From positions 737,385-778,518 of the forward strand of contig BFEA01000224.1 of the NCBI GenBank assembly GCA_003427395.1: a stretch of DNA of 41,134 bases. The letters run 5' to 3'. The translations under genes were made by a program, and so were the position numbers. Positions 1-10,033 of the stretch are shown one piece after another (the stretch's first letter is position 1; the number at the start of each line of letters is the position of its first letter). The notes beneath the pieces are model-generated. The model saw only the letters and a program-made list of their open reading frames with translations. It ran no database searches and was not told the origin of the DNA. The stretch comes from Chara braunii (lineage: Eukaryota > Streptophyta > Charophyceae > Charales > Characeae).

Positions 1-390
1 ATCTTTCCTTCAAATTCCCTTGTCACCCTGAAAACCGCCCTTCCTATAGTTCTACTACCCTTCTAGTCCACCACAAAAATCAGCCTCTTCGGCCTTGTCT
101 GTTCACCAGAAACAACAATGTTATTTAGCTGGTTACAACAGACAATTATTCTCCTCTTCCGTATCCAAACCAACTTATGGGGACTAGGGATAATGATGAG
201 GGTGGGAAGGGATCTGGGAACTCTGATAGAGAGCGAAGTGGTACTGTTGGATCCACATTTGTCCAATCATGCAATATCAGGCGGTAGTCTTTTTGAATTC
301 CTTTGCTATGCTCTTCTTTGTTCTCTCTCCTCACCCCACTTTCTTTGATCTTTCCAATCATACCTCCTTGAGATCCTCCGAGCCTGGCGG
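1..390 (-). pseudogene. LINE-C fragment: C-terminal end of ORF2 and 3' flank, minus strand
   Basis: Read on the minus strand, about 390 down to 146 encodes a peptide that aligns with the last 70 residues of LINE-B ORF2 in this window. KDYRLILHDWTNVDPTVPL (292-236) matches RDYQLIFHDWTDIDTTIPL, and RLGGSQGGMIG (about 385-353) matches WLGGITGGKIG. This is therefore the tail of a LINE polyprotein, downstream of the endonuclease and reverse transcriptase domains. No upstream part of ORF2 continues beyond about 390. There the sequence switches to the plus-strand ORF1 of the same family. Positions 1-145 would be its 3' flank or 3' UTR, and I recognise nothing in them. The family match is seen directly by comparison within the window. 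Confidence 0.7.
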
Positions 391-1823
391 AATGGCTACT
401 AGAGAATCTCAAGTTAAAATTCCAAGGTCGTTCAGAGGAATTCTGGGACATCACGTATGTACAGCTGGTATCCCTATTGGAGACCAGTCCAAGCCTCCGA
501 ACAGCGTTAGAACAAGGATTGCCACGGGAAGTAAGTTGGCAACAAATGTGTCATCGCCTGCTGCCCATAGTAACAGTGAGATTCCAACCCCAAGATAATC
601 AGGACCAATCAAATTTGGAGGGTATGCGAGCATTAGGATCGGGAGGGAGCATGCAGGACCGAGGATCAGGTAGGGACTCATTAGTTCCAATAAGGAGTGC
701 AGACCCTGGATCAGAGCAAGCAAACGATGAGCAGGAGCACATTCAAGGGACACAAGTTTCACATGTTGCAGACCCCCAACAAAGCAAGCTGGTTCAGCAA
801 AAACAGCCAGATTCCCACGCTGGAAACCTTAATATAGAAACAGAACAGGGGCCACAGGCTGTACAGAATCCAAACAACTGGGGATCTAGTGATGAGATTG
901 TGGAATTGGGCAAGGGAAAGAGGATAGAGGAAGAAGGAAGTGTGGATCTCAATGAGGATGACACAGAAGAAGATAGACCCCCGCATAGCAAAGTTAAAAG
1001 TGTGGTCATCCATCAACTCAAACAAGTGATCTCTGAATTGACAGGGGAAAGTAAATATATACTGCTTACCCAATCCTTAGAAGAACCAAGCAAAAAGCAG
1101 CAAGATTCAGAAGTAGAAGAGAGATTGCAGATAATCGAAACAGAAGAAATCAAAGAACCTCCAACTGGCCCGCCAGATGAGGAAGACAATGAAAGTAGGA
1201 TCACTTCAGAAAATGTTGGAGAGGATCTTATGAAAACCTCGCAGCAACAACAATTATTTCCCCCCATCTCCCCTCATGAACGTGGCCTAATCAGTAGAAG
1301 ACAAAAGCTTAGGTTGCTGATGGCAGGAGGACAAACTGATCTACCTCTGTCTAAATCTGGTGTACTTATCCTACCAGTCAGATTTAAAGGAGGCAATTGG
1401 GAGGTAGGATTATCAGAACCAAAGGGTTCGATGCATGGAGAAGTAACAGTACACGGAACCCCAGTGAGCACTCTCTCATTACTATTCGGTAAAATGTCAG
1501 GGGAAGCACGCTTTAAAGCTGAGATTGTAAAAATTATTCAATCCCAGTTTCCGCCAGGGGGCTCGACATTGTTTATCCTATCTTCGGATGCTCATAGGAT
1601 TTCAGCTAAGGATGTTTTCCTCAAGTACGAGCATACACGGGCAGTTTACTTACGCTGGTTCACTCAGGACACGTTAACAGAACTCCAACAAATGAAGATC
1701 AAGGCAGGTGATTTCTGGTCAGAAGTTGACATAACGATCCTACTCTCCCGCCTCCTAAGGAATGCACAGACCTTACTGGATCAAGGTGGAAAGCTAGACT
1801 CGGGTCACTGGTTGACCTTGTAA
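372..1823 (+). pseudogene. LINE-C ORF1 (nucleic-acid-binding/chaperone-like protein), 5'-truncated
   Basis: The frame is open from 372, just after a TGA at 369, to the TAA ending at 1823, about 483 codons. The first ATG is at 477, but homology to LINE-B ORF1 starts upstream of it: EEFWDITYVQLVSLLE matches EEFWDKVYKDLVPLLG, and ALEQGLPREVSWQQMCHRLL matches AITQGLPEGTDWPEVCHRIL. The original start is thus lost at the junction near 380. The middle is acidic, Glu/Gln-rich and probably disordered. The C-terminal third (from about 1280) is globular, with SRRQKLRLL, VLILPVRFKGGNWEVGL, KDVFLKYEH and a final LDSGHWLTL, each mirrored in LINE-B ORF1. There is no CCHC zinc knuckle. The role is inferred to be an RNA-binding ORF1p. 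The long open frame suggests a fairly recent insertion. Confidence 0.75.
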
Positions 1824-1923
1824 AACAATCTATGTACAACCAGTTGACAATTAAAATAAACCATGAAAGACGCAAATGGATTGGAGGTGCTATACAACAG
1901 GAATAAAGACTGAAAACTCCTGA

Positions 1924-2012
1924 AAAGAGTTTCAGACCTAGACCTAAGATCAATTAACGTAAATGGACTAGCATCGGCCAAACAACAAAAACGGCAGGCA
2001 AAATTGAACTTG
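1924..2012 (+). pseudogene. LINE-C ORF2 start, truncated after the first endonuclease motif
   Basis: About 100 bp after ORF1 and in the same frame, codons 1941-2012 read LDLRSINVNGLASAKQQKR. This is the opening beta-strand of an APE-type LINE endonuclease, in which the Asn of the INVNGL motif is a catalytic-site residue. LINE-B has the same opening (INVNGLVSAK) at about 39360 on the minus strand. Similarity stops near 2012 and no further endonuclease or reverse transcriptase motifs follow. The element therefore ends here abruptly. Confidence 0.65.
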
Positions 2013-2375
2013 AAATGTGAATTTCAAATATCGTGGTGGATCTGACAGGAACTCTTCCGCGTCTGTCAGATGGCCTGTTAGAGGCATCATGAGATATATG
2101 GGGATGAATGTGTCCCTATAGCTATTACTTATTCATCCTCGTGGCTGTGTTCGTGGACACATTTTATTGCCACGGTACATCAGTATGAAGACTTACGTGA
2201 AGGAGATCGTACCAACCCATGAATTCGGGTGCACAGCTGTTCTTCATAGTTTTATGTGCTATTTCAATTCATTTTAAATCAAAAAACGATCCATTCATGC
2301 AAATAAAAAATCACTTTGTATTTTCCAAAAACCCATAAAATTGCGTCACACATCGTAGAATACTTCGCTTATCCA
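2013..2375. other. Non-coding spacer between LINE-C and SINE
   Basis: No open frame or known repeat is recognised. Near its left edge is a perfect 8-bp inverted repeat (TCTGACAG at 2041-2048 and CTGTCAGA at 2063-2070, 14-nt loop). A second imperfect one pairs GGGGATGAAT near 2099 with ATTCATCC near 2130. An A/T-rich run follows at 2270-2345. No function is assigned. Confidence 0.4.
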
Positions 2376-2755
2376 GCGGCCTAGCTCAGTTGGTAAGGCA
2401 CTCAAGTGGCATTCAGGAGGTCTTGGGTTCAATCCCCATTGGCCTCATGTACCTTCCTGGGCAAGCTTGGTGCCCGCCACCTAGAGATATGTCGTTGGTC
2501 CCCCCGAGTGGCATTGAGCAGAGACTGCTGATGTTCATAGGGGGAGGGGATCGGAGGGGAGGCACAGTGACTGGCCCATCGAAAAAGCTCAGTCCTGATG
2601 CTACCGGCTGACCTCTGGCCAGTATCGCCCACCTGCTGTAGCAGGTATCGCACCTGCTGGTGGGTGCAGCTCCCGCTTGTTCCCTCGTTGGAGGCTTGAG
2701 CACGGATGTGGCTGCTACGGGGTTCCCCGTAATACTATAATGACAATAAAAAAGG
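2376..2755 (+). mobile_element. tRNA-derived SINE
   Basis: The 5' end is tRNA-like with both internal RNA polymerase III promoter boxes: A box TAGCTCAGTTGG at 2382-2393 and B box GGGTTCAATCC at 2425-2435. The spacing is typical of a tRNA gene. The acceptor ends do not pair well and about 300 bp of unrelated body follow, so this is a SINE and not a functional tRNA. The body is moderately GC-rich, with repeated CACCTGCTG units near 2630-2660, and finishes in an A-rich tail (ATGACAATAAAAAA near 2738-2755). I could not identify target-site duplications with certainty. SINEs of this kind are non-autonomous and depend on a partner LINE. Confidence 0.75.
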
Positions 2756-2759
2756 CCTG

Positions 2760-3084
2760 AAAGGCCATCCTGTCCAGATTTGACAGGTAATTGAATTGGT
2801 TGGGCAAGAATTAGCCTTAAACCACTAGTACCTTTGTGGACAGGCCCCAGGGTTGTACCAACTGAGCTAGGGCAGTTGGTAGTCTTTTCACATTCTTACC
2901 TATTTTTCTTCTGTTTCTTTATTATACTATTAGGGGGACGGCCTTGAGATATCATCACTAACCGGCCGCGTTTGTGGACAAGTGCAGAAAACGGAGATTG
3001 AACTCATTTTCTGCATCTCTGACTAAAACACACCCAGATTCAGGAGCTTAATCCAATCCCCGTTGCTAGTGGGACCATGCTCCT
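2760..3084. other. Spacer with a tRNA A-box-like remnant on the minus strand
   Basis: Reading the minus strand from about 2875 gives CCTAGCTCAGTTGGTAC, a perfect A-box core. The matching B box is not recognisable (GTGGTTTAAGG is the best candidate). This may be a decayed SINE head. The rest of the interval shows no coding potential. Confidence 0.35.
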
Positions 3085-3160
3085 GGTTGCATCTGGATTC
3101 GAGTGTAGATCTGCATTTGAACAGTTCATGGGTGTACCAGCTCAGGACATACTCACAGGT
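3085..3160 (-). mobile_element. Degenerate tRNA-like/SINE head, minus strand
   Basis: On the minus strand the stretch contains GAGCTGGTACACCCATGAACTG followed by ACTCGAATCC (plus-strand 3095-3104), which resemble an A region and a B box. It aligns with the better-preserved tRNA-like copy at 9622-9695: GTACACCCATGAACTGTTC against GTGCACTCATGAACTGTCG. The two copies probably belong to one SINE family. Decay is advanced, so the exact ends are unknown. Confidence 0.45.
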
Positions 3161-3749
3161 CCTTGGTCCAGTGGGAGTGAGAAAGAAGAGTCATTTTTAA
3201 TAACATTTAAAATATCACTCAGATGAATAGAACTTGCAGAAAGTACATCCTTTAACATCCAGTGTGGGAAGCTCGAACGAACTTATCCATGAGTCTGCAA
3301 AGGACTTTTTCCACAAAGCTCTGGACGTGATTGCAATCAGGTGCATCCTGGTTTGGCTGCAATTGCAGTCACTGACAGACGCATTCTGGAAAGTGCTGGT
3401 GTGAGTACGCCCTCAGCTAGGCCAGTTGGTTCTTCACTTTCTCTTTTTCTCTCTCTTTTCTTTCTGTTTTTCAGAAAGAAAAACAAGTTTGGAGCTGGCC
3501 ATGGGCCTCGCTCCACAACTCACCACATGCACAAAAGACAAAAAAATAGGTCAATAATTGCCACCACCTCTTGGGTCACACCCTTTTTGTTTTGTTTTTT
3601 TCCCTGTTTCAGATCCCTTGAAAACATTGGGGGGGGAAAAAAAACTTGCGATGATGCGAAGAAAGTATAGGGATTTCTTTTTTCTTTTTGAAAAGAAGAA
3701 GAAAAGTTCACTGAACATACAGGTCTGTCTCCTCCTTTCTGCGCTCTTT
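3161..3749. other. Non-coding, low-complexity spacer
   Basis: No gene is recognised. The interval holds pyrimidine-rich and homopolymer-rich stretches (CTTTCTCTTTTTCTCTC near 3440, T-runs near 3590, a G8A8 junction near 3633, and T- and A-rich tracts to 3710). Short frames here show no similarity to anything I know. It leads directly into the foldback beginning near 3750. Confidence 0.4.
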
Positions 3750-3804
3750 TCGACGGAAGTTCCTGCATACTCAGTTTTCGGTTATCTGTCGGATCTCTCT
3801 TTTA

Positions 3805-3923
3805 GGGCCTAGTTGTTGCATCACTCTCCATCCACCAAGATTTTGAATGCATCTGGACAAACTAATGTCCAGCTGCATTCAGAATGCTGGCGGATGGGGA
3901 GTGGTGCAACAACTACTAGGCTC
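3805..3923. mobile_element. MITE-like palindromic element 1 (TTA target duplication)
   Basis: This 119-bp near-palindrome has outer ends GGGCCTAGTTGTTGCA and its complement TGCAACAACTACTAGGCTC. It is flanked by TTA on both sides (3802-3804 and 3924-3926). GGGCC-type termini and a 3-bp TWA duplication are hallmarks of Tourist-like MITEs of the PIF/Harbinger group (established knowledge). Assignment here rests on the ends only, since no transposase is present. Confidence 0.65.
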
Positions 3924-4506
3924 TTAGCATGTAAAATTCCAATGATGGCCAGAAATTGTAGGGGTGTGACTGAACAAAGCTCAACAAACAGGTCTCTCTC
4001 CTCCGTGCTCAGCTCTTTTTGACGTAAGTTCCTGCTGACGCAGCTCATCTGTCGGACTTCACAACACCTTCTCCGCTCGATAGAAAGCCCTGTCATTACG
4101 GCTGTAATTTGGCCAACTTACAGTCTAGATGCAGTGATAATGACCGTGCGTTGTGCATTGTTCTATTTGGGGGAGGATGGTAGGCCATTATCGAGGTCAG
4201 ATGCATCCAGGGCGGGGGCGGGGTAGGATCGTCCCCCAAACAGAACAATGCACAGTGCTCGGTCATTATTGCTTTATCTTAACTGTAAGTTGGCATAGAT
4301 CCAGCTGTCATGACAGGGCTTTGAATTGATAGAGTGGAGATGGTAGCATATGTATACCCTAACAGGGAAATCGGACAGGTAACCGAAAGCTCCATCAGCA
4401 GGAACTTACGTCGAAAAGACCTGTCAGTGAGCAGGGAGGAGAGACTCTGAGGCCTGTTTGTTCAGTTTCTGGGCATCATTGCAGCAATGTTATTAATATA
4501 CGATAA

Positions 4507-4616
4507 GGGCCTAGTTGCACCACTGCCCATCCGCCGGCATTCTGAATGCAGCTGGACATAAATTTGTCCAGATGCATGCAAAATCTTGGCGGATAGAGAG
4601 TGGTGCAACTGGGCCC
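4507..4616. mobile_element. MITE-like palindromic element 2 (TAA target duplication)
   Basis: This 110-bp near-palindrome has ends GGGCCTAGTTGCACCACT and AGTGGTGCAACTGGGCCC, flanked by TAA (4504-4506 and 4617-4619). It belongs to the same family as the 3805-3923 copy and sits at the mirror position in the foldback. It was therefore either duplicated with the arm or both copies inserted symmetrically, which is less likely. Confidence 0.65.
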
Positions 4617-4689
4617 TAAAAGTGAAATCCGACAGATAACTGAAAGCTGTGTCAGCAGGAAACTGCCTGACCTCTTCCTTTTTTGTTTT

Positions 4690-5114
4690 TTTTTTGAAAA
4701 GCCCAGGTCGTTGTAGAGGCTGGGTATTGACCAAGGTGGGTACTGTCATAGGAGTGATCCGTAGGCCAGGACACAGGATGGGGCTGCATCCTACCAGGTC
4801 CTGTGATTCTCCAAACCCAGGCCCGACTTGAAGCGGCCTCGCCTTTTCTGAGACCAGTTGGGCCCTTGACGTCTCAGGCCTTCAATGAAGGGTAAGTTAA
4901 TAGGCCAAACTGCCCTCAAGCTGGCGGTGTCTGCGAGGCCTTGGTGGCCTCACAGGAAAAGAAGGAAAGAAAGAAAGCTTCATGAAGGGTACGAAGCGAG
5001 CCGGGGTCAGGATGAAGCAACTGGGGGTCTGGGAGGCCTCAGTAATGAGTGGGCAGGGAGGCCTCCCAGTTGGATGGGTACCAGCAGGGTCATAATATTA
5101 TCGAGAATGTTTTG
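4690..5114. other. Non-coding spacer, GC-richer
   Basis: No gene is recognised. The short frame at 4885-5139 is Arg/Lys-rich with no motif and is considered chance. The words GGCCT and GGGAGGCCTC recur around 4830-5070, hinting at local tandem duplication. Confidence 0.35.
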
Positions 5115-5680
5115 CGGGTACCAAATAGCTATCCAGTAGGGGCATACGAAAAAGTTGAATTGGTGCTGCTAGGGGCATAATTATGAAAACATATCAGGCC
5201 CAGACGATGCCAGGGTTTTCTGGCAAACTTGAACCGTCGCCAGAGGGGCACGGCAGGGTAAGTCGGTCGTCAAAGGGGCACATCGCAGACATACATTAAC
5301 TTTAGGGTCAAGAGTCAAGACACAAGCATTCCCAAATAAAAAACAAGTTAGAAAAACAAATGAAAACAATCGTTTCTAGGCTAGCCTAAGGCTGTTTCTG
5401 AGCGGGGCATGCTGGTACCAAATAGATATCCAGTAGGGGCATACTGAAAAGTTGAATTGGTGCTGCTAGGGGCATAATTATGAAAACATATCAGGCTCAG
5501 ACGATGCCAGGGTTTTCTGGCAAACTTGAACCGTCGTCAGAGGGGCACATCGCACACATACATTAACTTTGAGGGTCAAGAGTCAAGACACAAGCGTTCC
5601 CAAATAAAAAACAAGTTAGAAAAACAAATGAAAACAATCGTTTCTAGGCTAGGCTGTTTCTGAGCGGGGCCTGCCTCAGC
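5115..5680. repeat. Tandem direct repeat, period about 297 bp, two copies
   Basis: Copy 1 starts with GGTACCAAATAGCTATCCAG at about 5116 and copy 2 with GGTACCAAATAGATATCCAG at about 5412. The bodies are almost identical (AGGGGCATAATTATGAAAAC, AAGAGTCAAGACACAAGC, GAAAACAATCGTTTCTAGGC). Copy 1 has about 33 extra bases near 5250, where the AGAGGGGCAC motif is itself duplicated. There is no coding potential. High identity suggests a recent duplication. Confidence 0.85.
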
Positions 5681-6979
5681 AGCTCCGCACCAATAGATGG
5701 AGCAGCTGGTGGCCACTACAAGCGGGGGCTGCTCATATCACCCGTTCTAGTAGATAGCCAAGGCTTTAAGAAAAAAGAAAAAAAACGCTAGGCTGTTTCT
5801 CCATCCGCCCTGGCACTACTTGTTTGCCCATACACCTGCCCGCCCATCCGGCCAGGCAGGATCTTTGGGTGGGGTCCTGGGCGGCCCCAGCACAAAACCA
5901 GCTGTTTTGTTCCTTGTCACGTCGTGCTGCAGCAGGATATTATCTCCGTCAAGTGCACTGTGCACTAGCAAAGTTGCGTGGGATGTCAGTGTGAAAACCC
6001 CATTCTTGCGCTGCATTTTTGTGTCCCAGGAAGGGCATTAGTGTGACAAAAAATAGGTATAACTACAGGGGTAGGACTGAAATTCGTACCATAGACGGAG
6101 TGAAGAGAGGAGATTCTAGTATGGACAGAGACAAACTAAAGTCTGACAGGGACATACCCTACAGTCGGGTACCTTTCAGGAACTAGGTTACGATGGTACC
6201 AGGCCCAAATGTAGTAAGGAGGAACCCAAGGCCCTCTCCCTCCTCCTACAATTAGTAATCCTCCATAACCATGAAGGTTTTCTTCGTCACCCTCAGGTGC
6301 TCATCCTTACTCTACCCGGTGCTCTCCCTTAACTCTCACTCACGGTGGAGCAGCAATATCACAGCCAGATGAATTGTTGAACTGCTCATTATTCCGAACA
6401 ATATACTCTCGCCTCCCTCGCCTCGCTCGCCTCCCTGGCCTCCCTGGCCTCCAGTCCCTCCGAGTACCTGCATGCTAGGCCTCCCTGGCCTACCAGAGGT
6501 TTCTGCGCTTTGGTGTGAACGCCATCAGTCTGTAATTCACTTTGCAGGCGTGGAGGTATCTAGTGATTTGAGTCCATGATGGAGGTAGTCTAGACGGAGA
6601 AGAGCCTCAAGCTAGGCTATGGAGGTAGGTGGAACTGTTGCAGGTGAGTAGAGGCATTCTGAGAGGAGGAAGATGGAGGAAACCGACAAGAGGACTTGCC
6701 TTTGGCTAATATGGTAAACCGTCATTCCTACTTCCTTGCTTAGTGCAACTTCATCTGGAAGGCCCCTGTGGGGGTGTTGGTTGGAGATGGACGTCATCCG
6801 GGAGCATGGCTATGGTGCGGGGAGAGAGATGGGAGGGGCATGGTAGTAGTAACTGTTGTGCTGTGTTTTGAGCATCCATGCAAGGCATGGATCATTGTCC
6901 GTAGCTACATCGTTTCCTTTACCGCGAGGAGGGAAGACGGGTATAGTGTACATACCATGAGTGAGGTGGAAGGAAGCTG
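5681..6979. other. Non-coding spacer with short GCCTCC repeats
   Basis: No gene is recognised. At 6409-6495 a degenerate array of CTCGCCTCC / CTGGCCTCC units is present, ending in GGCCTCCCTGGCCTACC. The 20-mer ACAGGGGTAGGACTGAAATT at about 6064 recurs near 8759, and GGAAGGAAGCTGCCAT near 6968 recurs near 8165. Small dispersed repeats are therefore shared with the region to the right. Confidence 0.4.
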
Positions 6980-7165
6980 CCATTTTTTTTTAATTATTAT
7001 TATTATTATTATTATTTGATTTTATTTTTTTTTCAACCGGGCCCGGTGCCGAAGGCTGATATTACCAATACTAAGATTGAGGCCGGGGTCCTCACAGTCT
7101 GCCCGGAGTGATCGAACCGAAACTGCTGAGAACTGGCCTCAGCATCCCTCAAATGGTTATGATGA
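6980..7165 (-). mobile_element. SINE remnant with (AAT)n tail, minus strand
   Basis: On the minus strand, GGTTCGATC (plus 7110-7118) resembles a Pol III B box. It is followed by a GC-rich body ending CCTTCGGCACCGGGCCCGG, then an A-rich tail with about six AAT units (plus strand ATT repeats at 6994-7016). This order is that of a SINE 3' half. No convincing A box lies upstream, so the copy is 5'-truncated or decayed. Confidence 0.55.
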
Positions 7166-9499
7166 TGACTATTGCAATCAGACTCGATCTCAAACACACT
7201 TTTCATGCATGTAAACAGCAACACAGCATACTGGCGACATGCGCCCACTCAAAACTCAGAGATATGGCTTTCAGATACGAGTTCACTCTCAATTGGCTAT
7301 GGCGACTTCAGCGCCCAAACATCTCACTGTTCACATACACTGGATCACCCTGGATATCCCACACGCATCACTCTAACACTTGAGCACATACACACACTCA
7401 CTACTAACTACAGCTATGGCAGCTATGGCTGCCTCTAACCTATCGCTATGCTAACTCCTCCTCTCTTGCCCACTGCGTCCTCCGGGCTCATCTGCAGACC
7501 TCCTCGCACAAGTCGCTGTGGCAGCGCTTCCGCATGGCTCACGCAGGAATGAATGAATGGCTGGGCGCTGCCTCTTGATTTATACTTCAGAAACTCGTTG
7601 GTCTGCCCTTTGCCATCGGCCCTTGGTGATCACAGTCCCCCTGTGGTACTTGCTGGACTGGACTGGGACTCTCTAGACCCTTCTGCTGACTGTAGGCAGT
7701 CGTACCGTCGACTCAGTGCAGTTGCACTGAGGTCCTAACTGTTGACCTTGCCACTTGTCTTCGTCTGAAAACGTGGGCCTACCTTAGACTCNCCACTTGA
7801 CCACTTGCCGACCTTCTAGAAGGACTACAGCTAGGCCTCTGGACTCTACTTGGACTCCTACCTTACAGGTCTACAGTTCGAATCTCCCTACAGCCTACAA
7901 CCTACGGCGACCTACTTACCACTGGCTATCGTGCAGGTCACGGGTTCAACTCCAGGGAACTGTGCAGATACGGTACACAGGTAAGCTGAGGTCAAGGGAT
8001 CGACCCCTGGGATCTGCATCGGCTACTGCCAAAGGTAAAAACTGTTTCACTATGATGATACTGATGATACCATAGATAATGATGCTAATGAGAATGATAA
8101 TTCAAATATATGAAAAAAAAATATAAGATTATGCTATATCAGCTATTCTGGCCTCCGTATCCCAGGAAGGAAGCTGCCATAGTGACTGAAGTTGTGCAGT
8201 AGTGGGCGAACCGTTGGTACGAGTGATAAGCAAGTGTGATGGTATTTCTCAAGATAGTGACTTGGAGCAGCGGGAGGGAAGACACCGGTCCAGAGAATGT
8301 GACTCAATCGCGCTCACTTTGTCATGGAGTTTCTGAAGATGGCGTGTACCATCGATCTCGGATCATTGTGTTAGTTGGGGAGCCACTTGACCAGCTACAA
8401 CTGGTAAGCGGGGGTGATGGGGATAGCTAGAGGGATGAGACCTCGAGCAGCGGGAGGGAATTCATGTCCTATGTCTGCTCTTTGTAACGACCCGCACAGT
8501 TTTCAGTGTGAGATTTCAAATCTGTCTTGTTCATTAAATTTAGAACGTTTCAGTTTTTTTATCTATTTGCCGAGATATTTGAGATGAAGTTTGTTTTGAT
8601 GTGTTTTCTGAGTCTGTGTGTCCGGCTGATGATGTATGTTCGCCCTTGTGCTTCTCTGTTTGCCTGCTTTGATCTAGTTTCCGAGTCTTGACTGGATTCA
8701 ATGAATTGTGCTATGTTTCTTTCTCGCGGGATTGGTAGAACAGTAATCAGATACACTTACAGGGGTAGGACTGAAATTGGACGCCAGGCAGACTTAGAGG
8801 GAATTGAATTTCCAGGAAGGACAAGGACAAGAGTACAATTTGAGCGCGACGCGGGTAGGACCGTAGGAATATCCAATACCTTGGGTGGGCCTATCAAAGT
8901 CCGGAAGTTTTGAGTACTAGGTCGTGGTGCGACAGACCAGGTCCAAAGGACCTTCAAGAAGAGGTTAACCGGCCCCCCATTTTTCACCTCAATTTAGGGC
9001 CGAAAAGTGGGGGTCCCTGTTAACCGCTTATGGGACCTTCTGGGAGGCTCAGCCTGACAGGAGTCAACGACTACCCCGCAGCATGCCCAGACCATGTCCT
9101 TCTCCAGCTCTTGGTGCTTACGACAAGTTGACAACACAAAAGCCCCGGCACTCGTAGAGACTGAGAGGAGCATTGGAAGTTCAGGATGTCTGGAATCAAT
9201 GCTGGGCATGGGTCCTTCAGCCAAAGCACCTCATGACATATAGAAGTGTGGCGTGCTTCATGGCTTCATTGACTTTTATATATCAATCTAACTGCAGGCG
9301 GATCGGAGCCCGACCGCTGATGGATTGGAACCAGAGCGCCGGTGGACTGGAAACAGACTGACACACCAGAATCGACAACGAGCCTGGACCACAGGGACCT
9401 GTTTCGACAGTGTAGTGGAATTGCAGGCTTGCTCTTTTCTTTGTTGGTTTGTTTGTTTGTTTTGCATTCTCGCCTGGTCTTTGTTTGTTTGTTCCCAGG
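7166..9499. other. Long non-coding interval with B-box-like motifs
   Basis: No gene is recognised in about 2.3 kb. Three tRNA B-box-like words lie close together on the plus strand: CAGTTCGAATCTCC (near 7875), GGGTTCAACTCC (near 7948) and GGGATCGACCCC (near 8007). No clear A boxes are paired with them. The phrase GAGCAGCGGGAGGGAA occurs twice (near 8266 and 8444). The interval also holds one undetermined base near 7792 and an A8 run near 8113. Short frames show no motif. Confidence 0.4.
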
Positions 9500-9700
9500 T
9501 TCATTTTTTTTGTTTGTTCTGTATTCTTTCAAAAGGCCAGCCAGCTTGAGGTATCATAATTTAAATGACCAGCCCAGAGTAACTCAGAGTGGTGTTTTCC
9601 GTAACTTTTTACTCGACGTCTGATTCCTTCAGGATTCGAACCCGGGTCTGTATATCGACAGTTCATGAGTGCACCATTTAACCACATGGGCTCAGTACTG
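9500..9700 (-). mobile_element. tRNA-like SINE, minus strand
   Basis: The minus strand contains an A-box-like TGGTTAAATGG (plus 9674-9684) and a strong B box GGGTTCGAATCC (plus 9632-9643), about 30 nt apart. This is a good Pol III type-2 promoter arrangement. A body of about 100 bp follows downstream (toward lower coordinates) and merges into a T/G-rich plus-strand tract (GTTTGTTTG at 9445-9520). The copy at 3085-3160 shares its core. Poor stem pairing and the appended body argue against a working tRNA gene. Confidence 0.6.
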
Positions 9701-10033
9701 CTCTTGCCAGCAATGAAGTATTGGATTGTCTCAAAGTTGGGTCTAGCATTGCGAATTGAGCAGGATCATGGCATCGTGATCTTTTTCCCTTTTTGTGTAT
9801 TTTGTGGCTATGGTGTTCTTCTCTTGATGCGGACCAGGGCCAGCAGGCTGTGCTTATGCAGGAAAAGCTGCAGCTGTGATGGGCAGGTTACGAGCAGTTA
9901 TTAGGTAGAGACTAATTTGCCGAAAAACACATATTATTTTGTGGAGGGCAATCCAGTTGAGGAGCTTGAGGCAACCTGTAAGTGGAGACTTCAACATCGT
10001 CACAACAGGGTGAAGGGGAGATCCACAGGGAGA

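Larger units (their letters stand above)
3750..4665. repeat. About 0.9 kb foldback (long inverted repeat) with a 45-bp loop
   Basis: The left arm (about 3750-4180) and right arm (about 4225-4665) are reverse complements with moderate divergence. Examples: GTGCATTGTTCTATTTGGGG near 4153 pairs with CCCCAAACAGAACAATGCAC ending at 4251; TTTTTGACGTAAGTTCCTGC near 4016 pairs with GCAGGAACTTACGTCGAAAA near 4398; CGGTTATCTGTCGGAT near 3779 pairs with ATCCGACAGATAACTG near 4627. Each arm carries a small hairpin (MITE-like) at the mirrored position. Inside the left arm a block of about 50 bp near 3719 recurs at 3989. The transcript would fold into a very long hairpin. It could be a foldback transposon or a segmental inverted duplication. 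Confidence 0.8.

Noticed and set aside
2382-2440. A functional tRNA gene at the SINE head
   Set aside because: A and B boxes are good, but the acceptor stem does not pair and a 300-bp body is attached.
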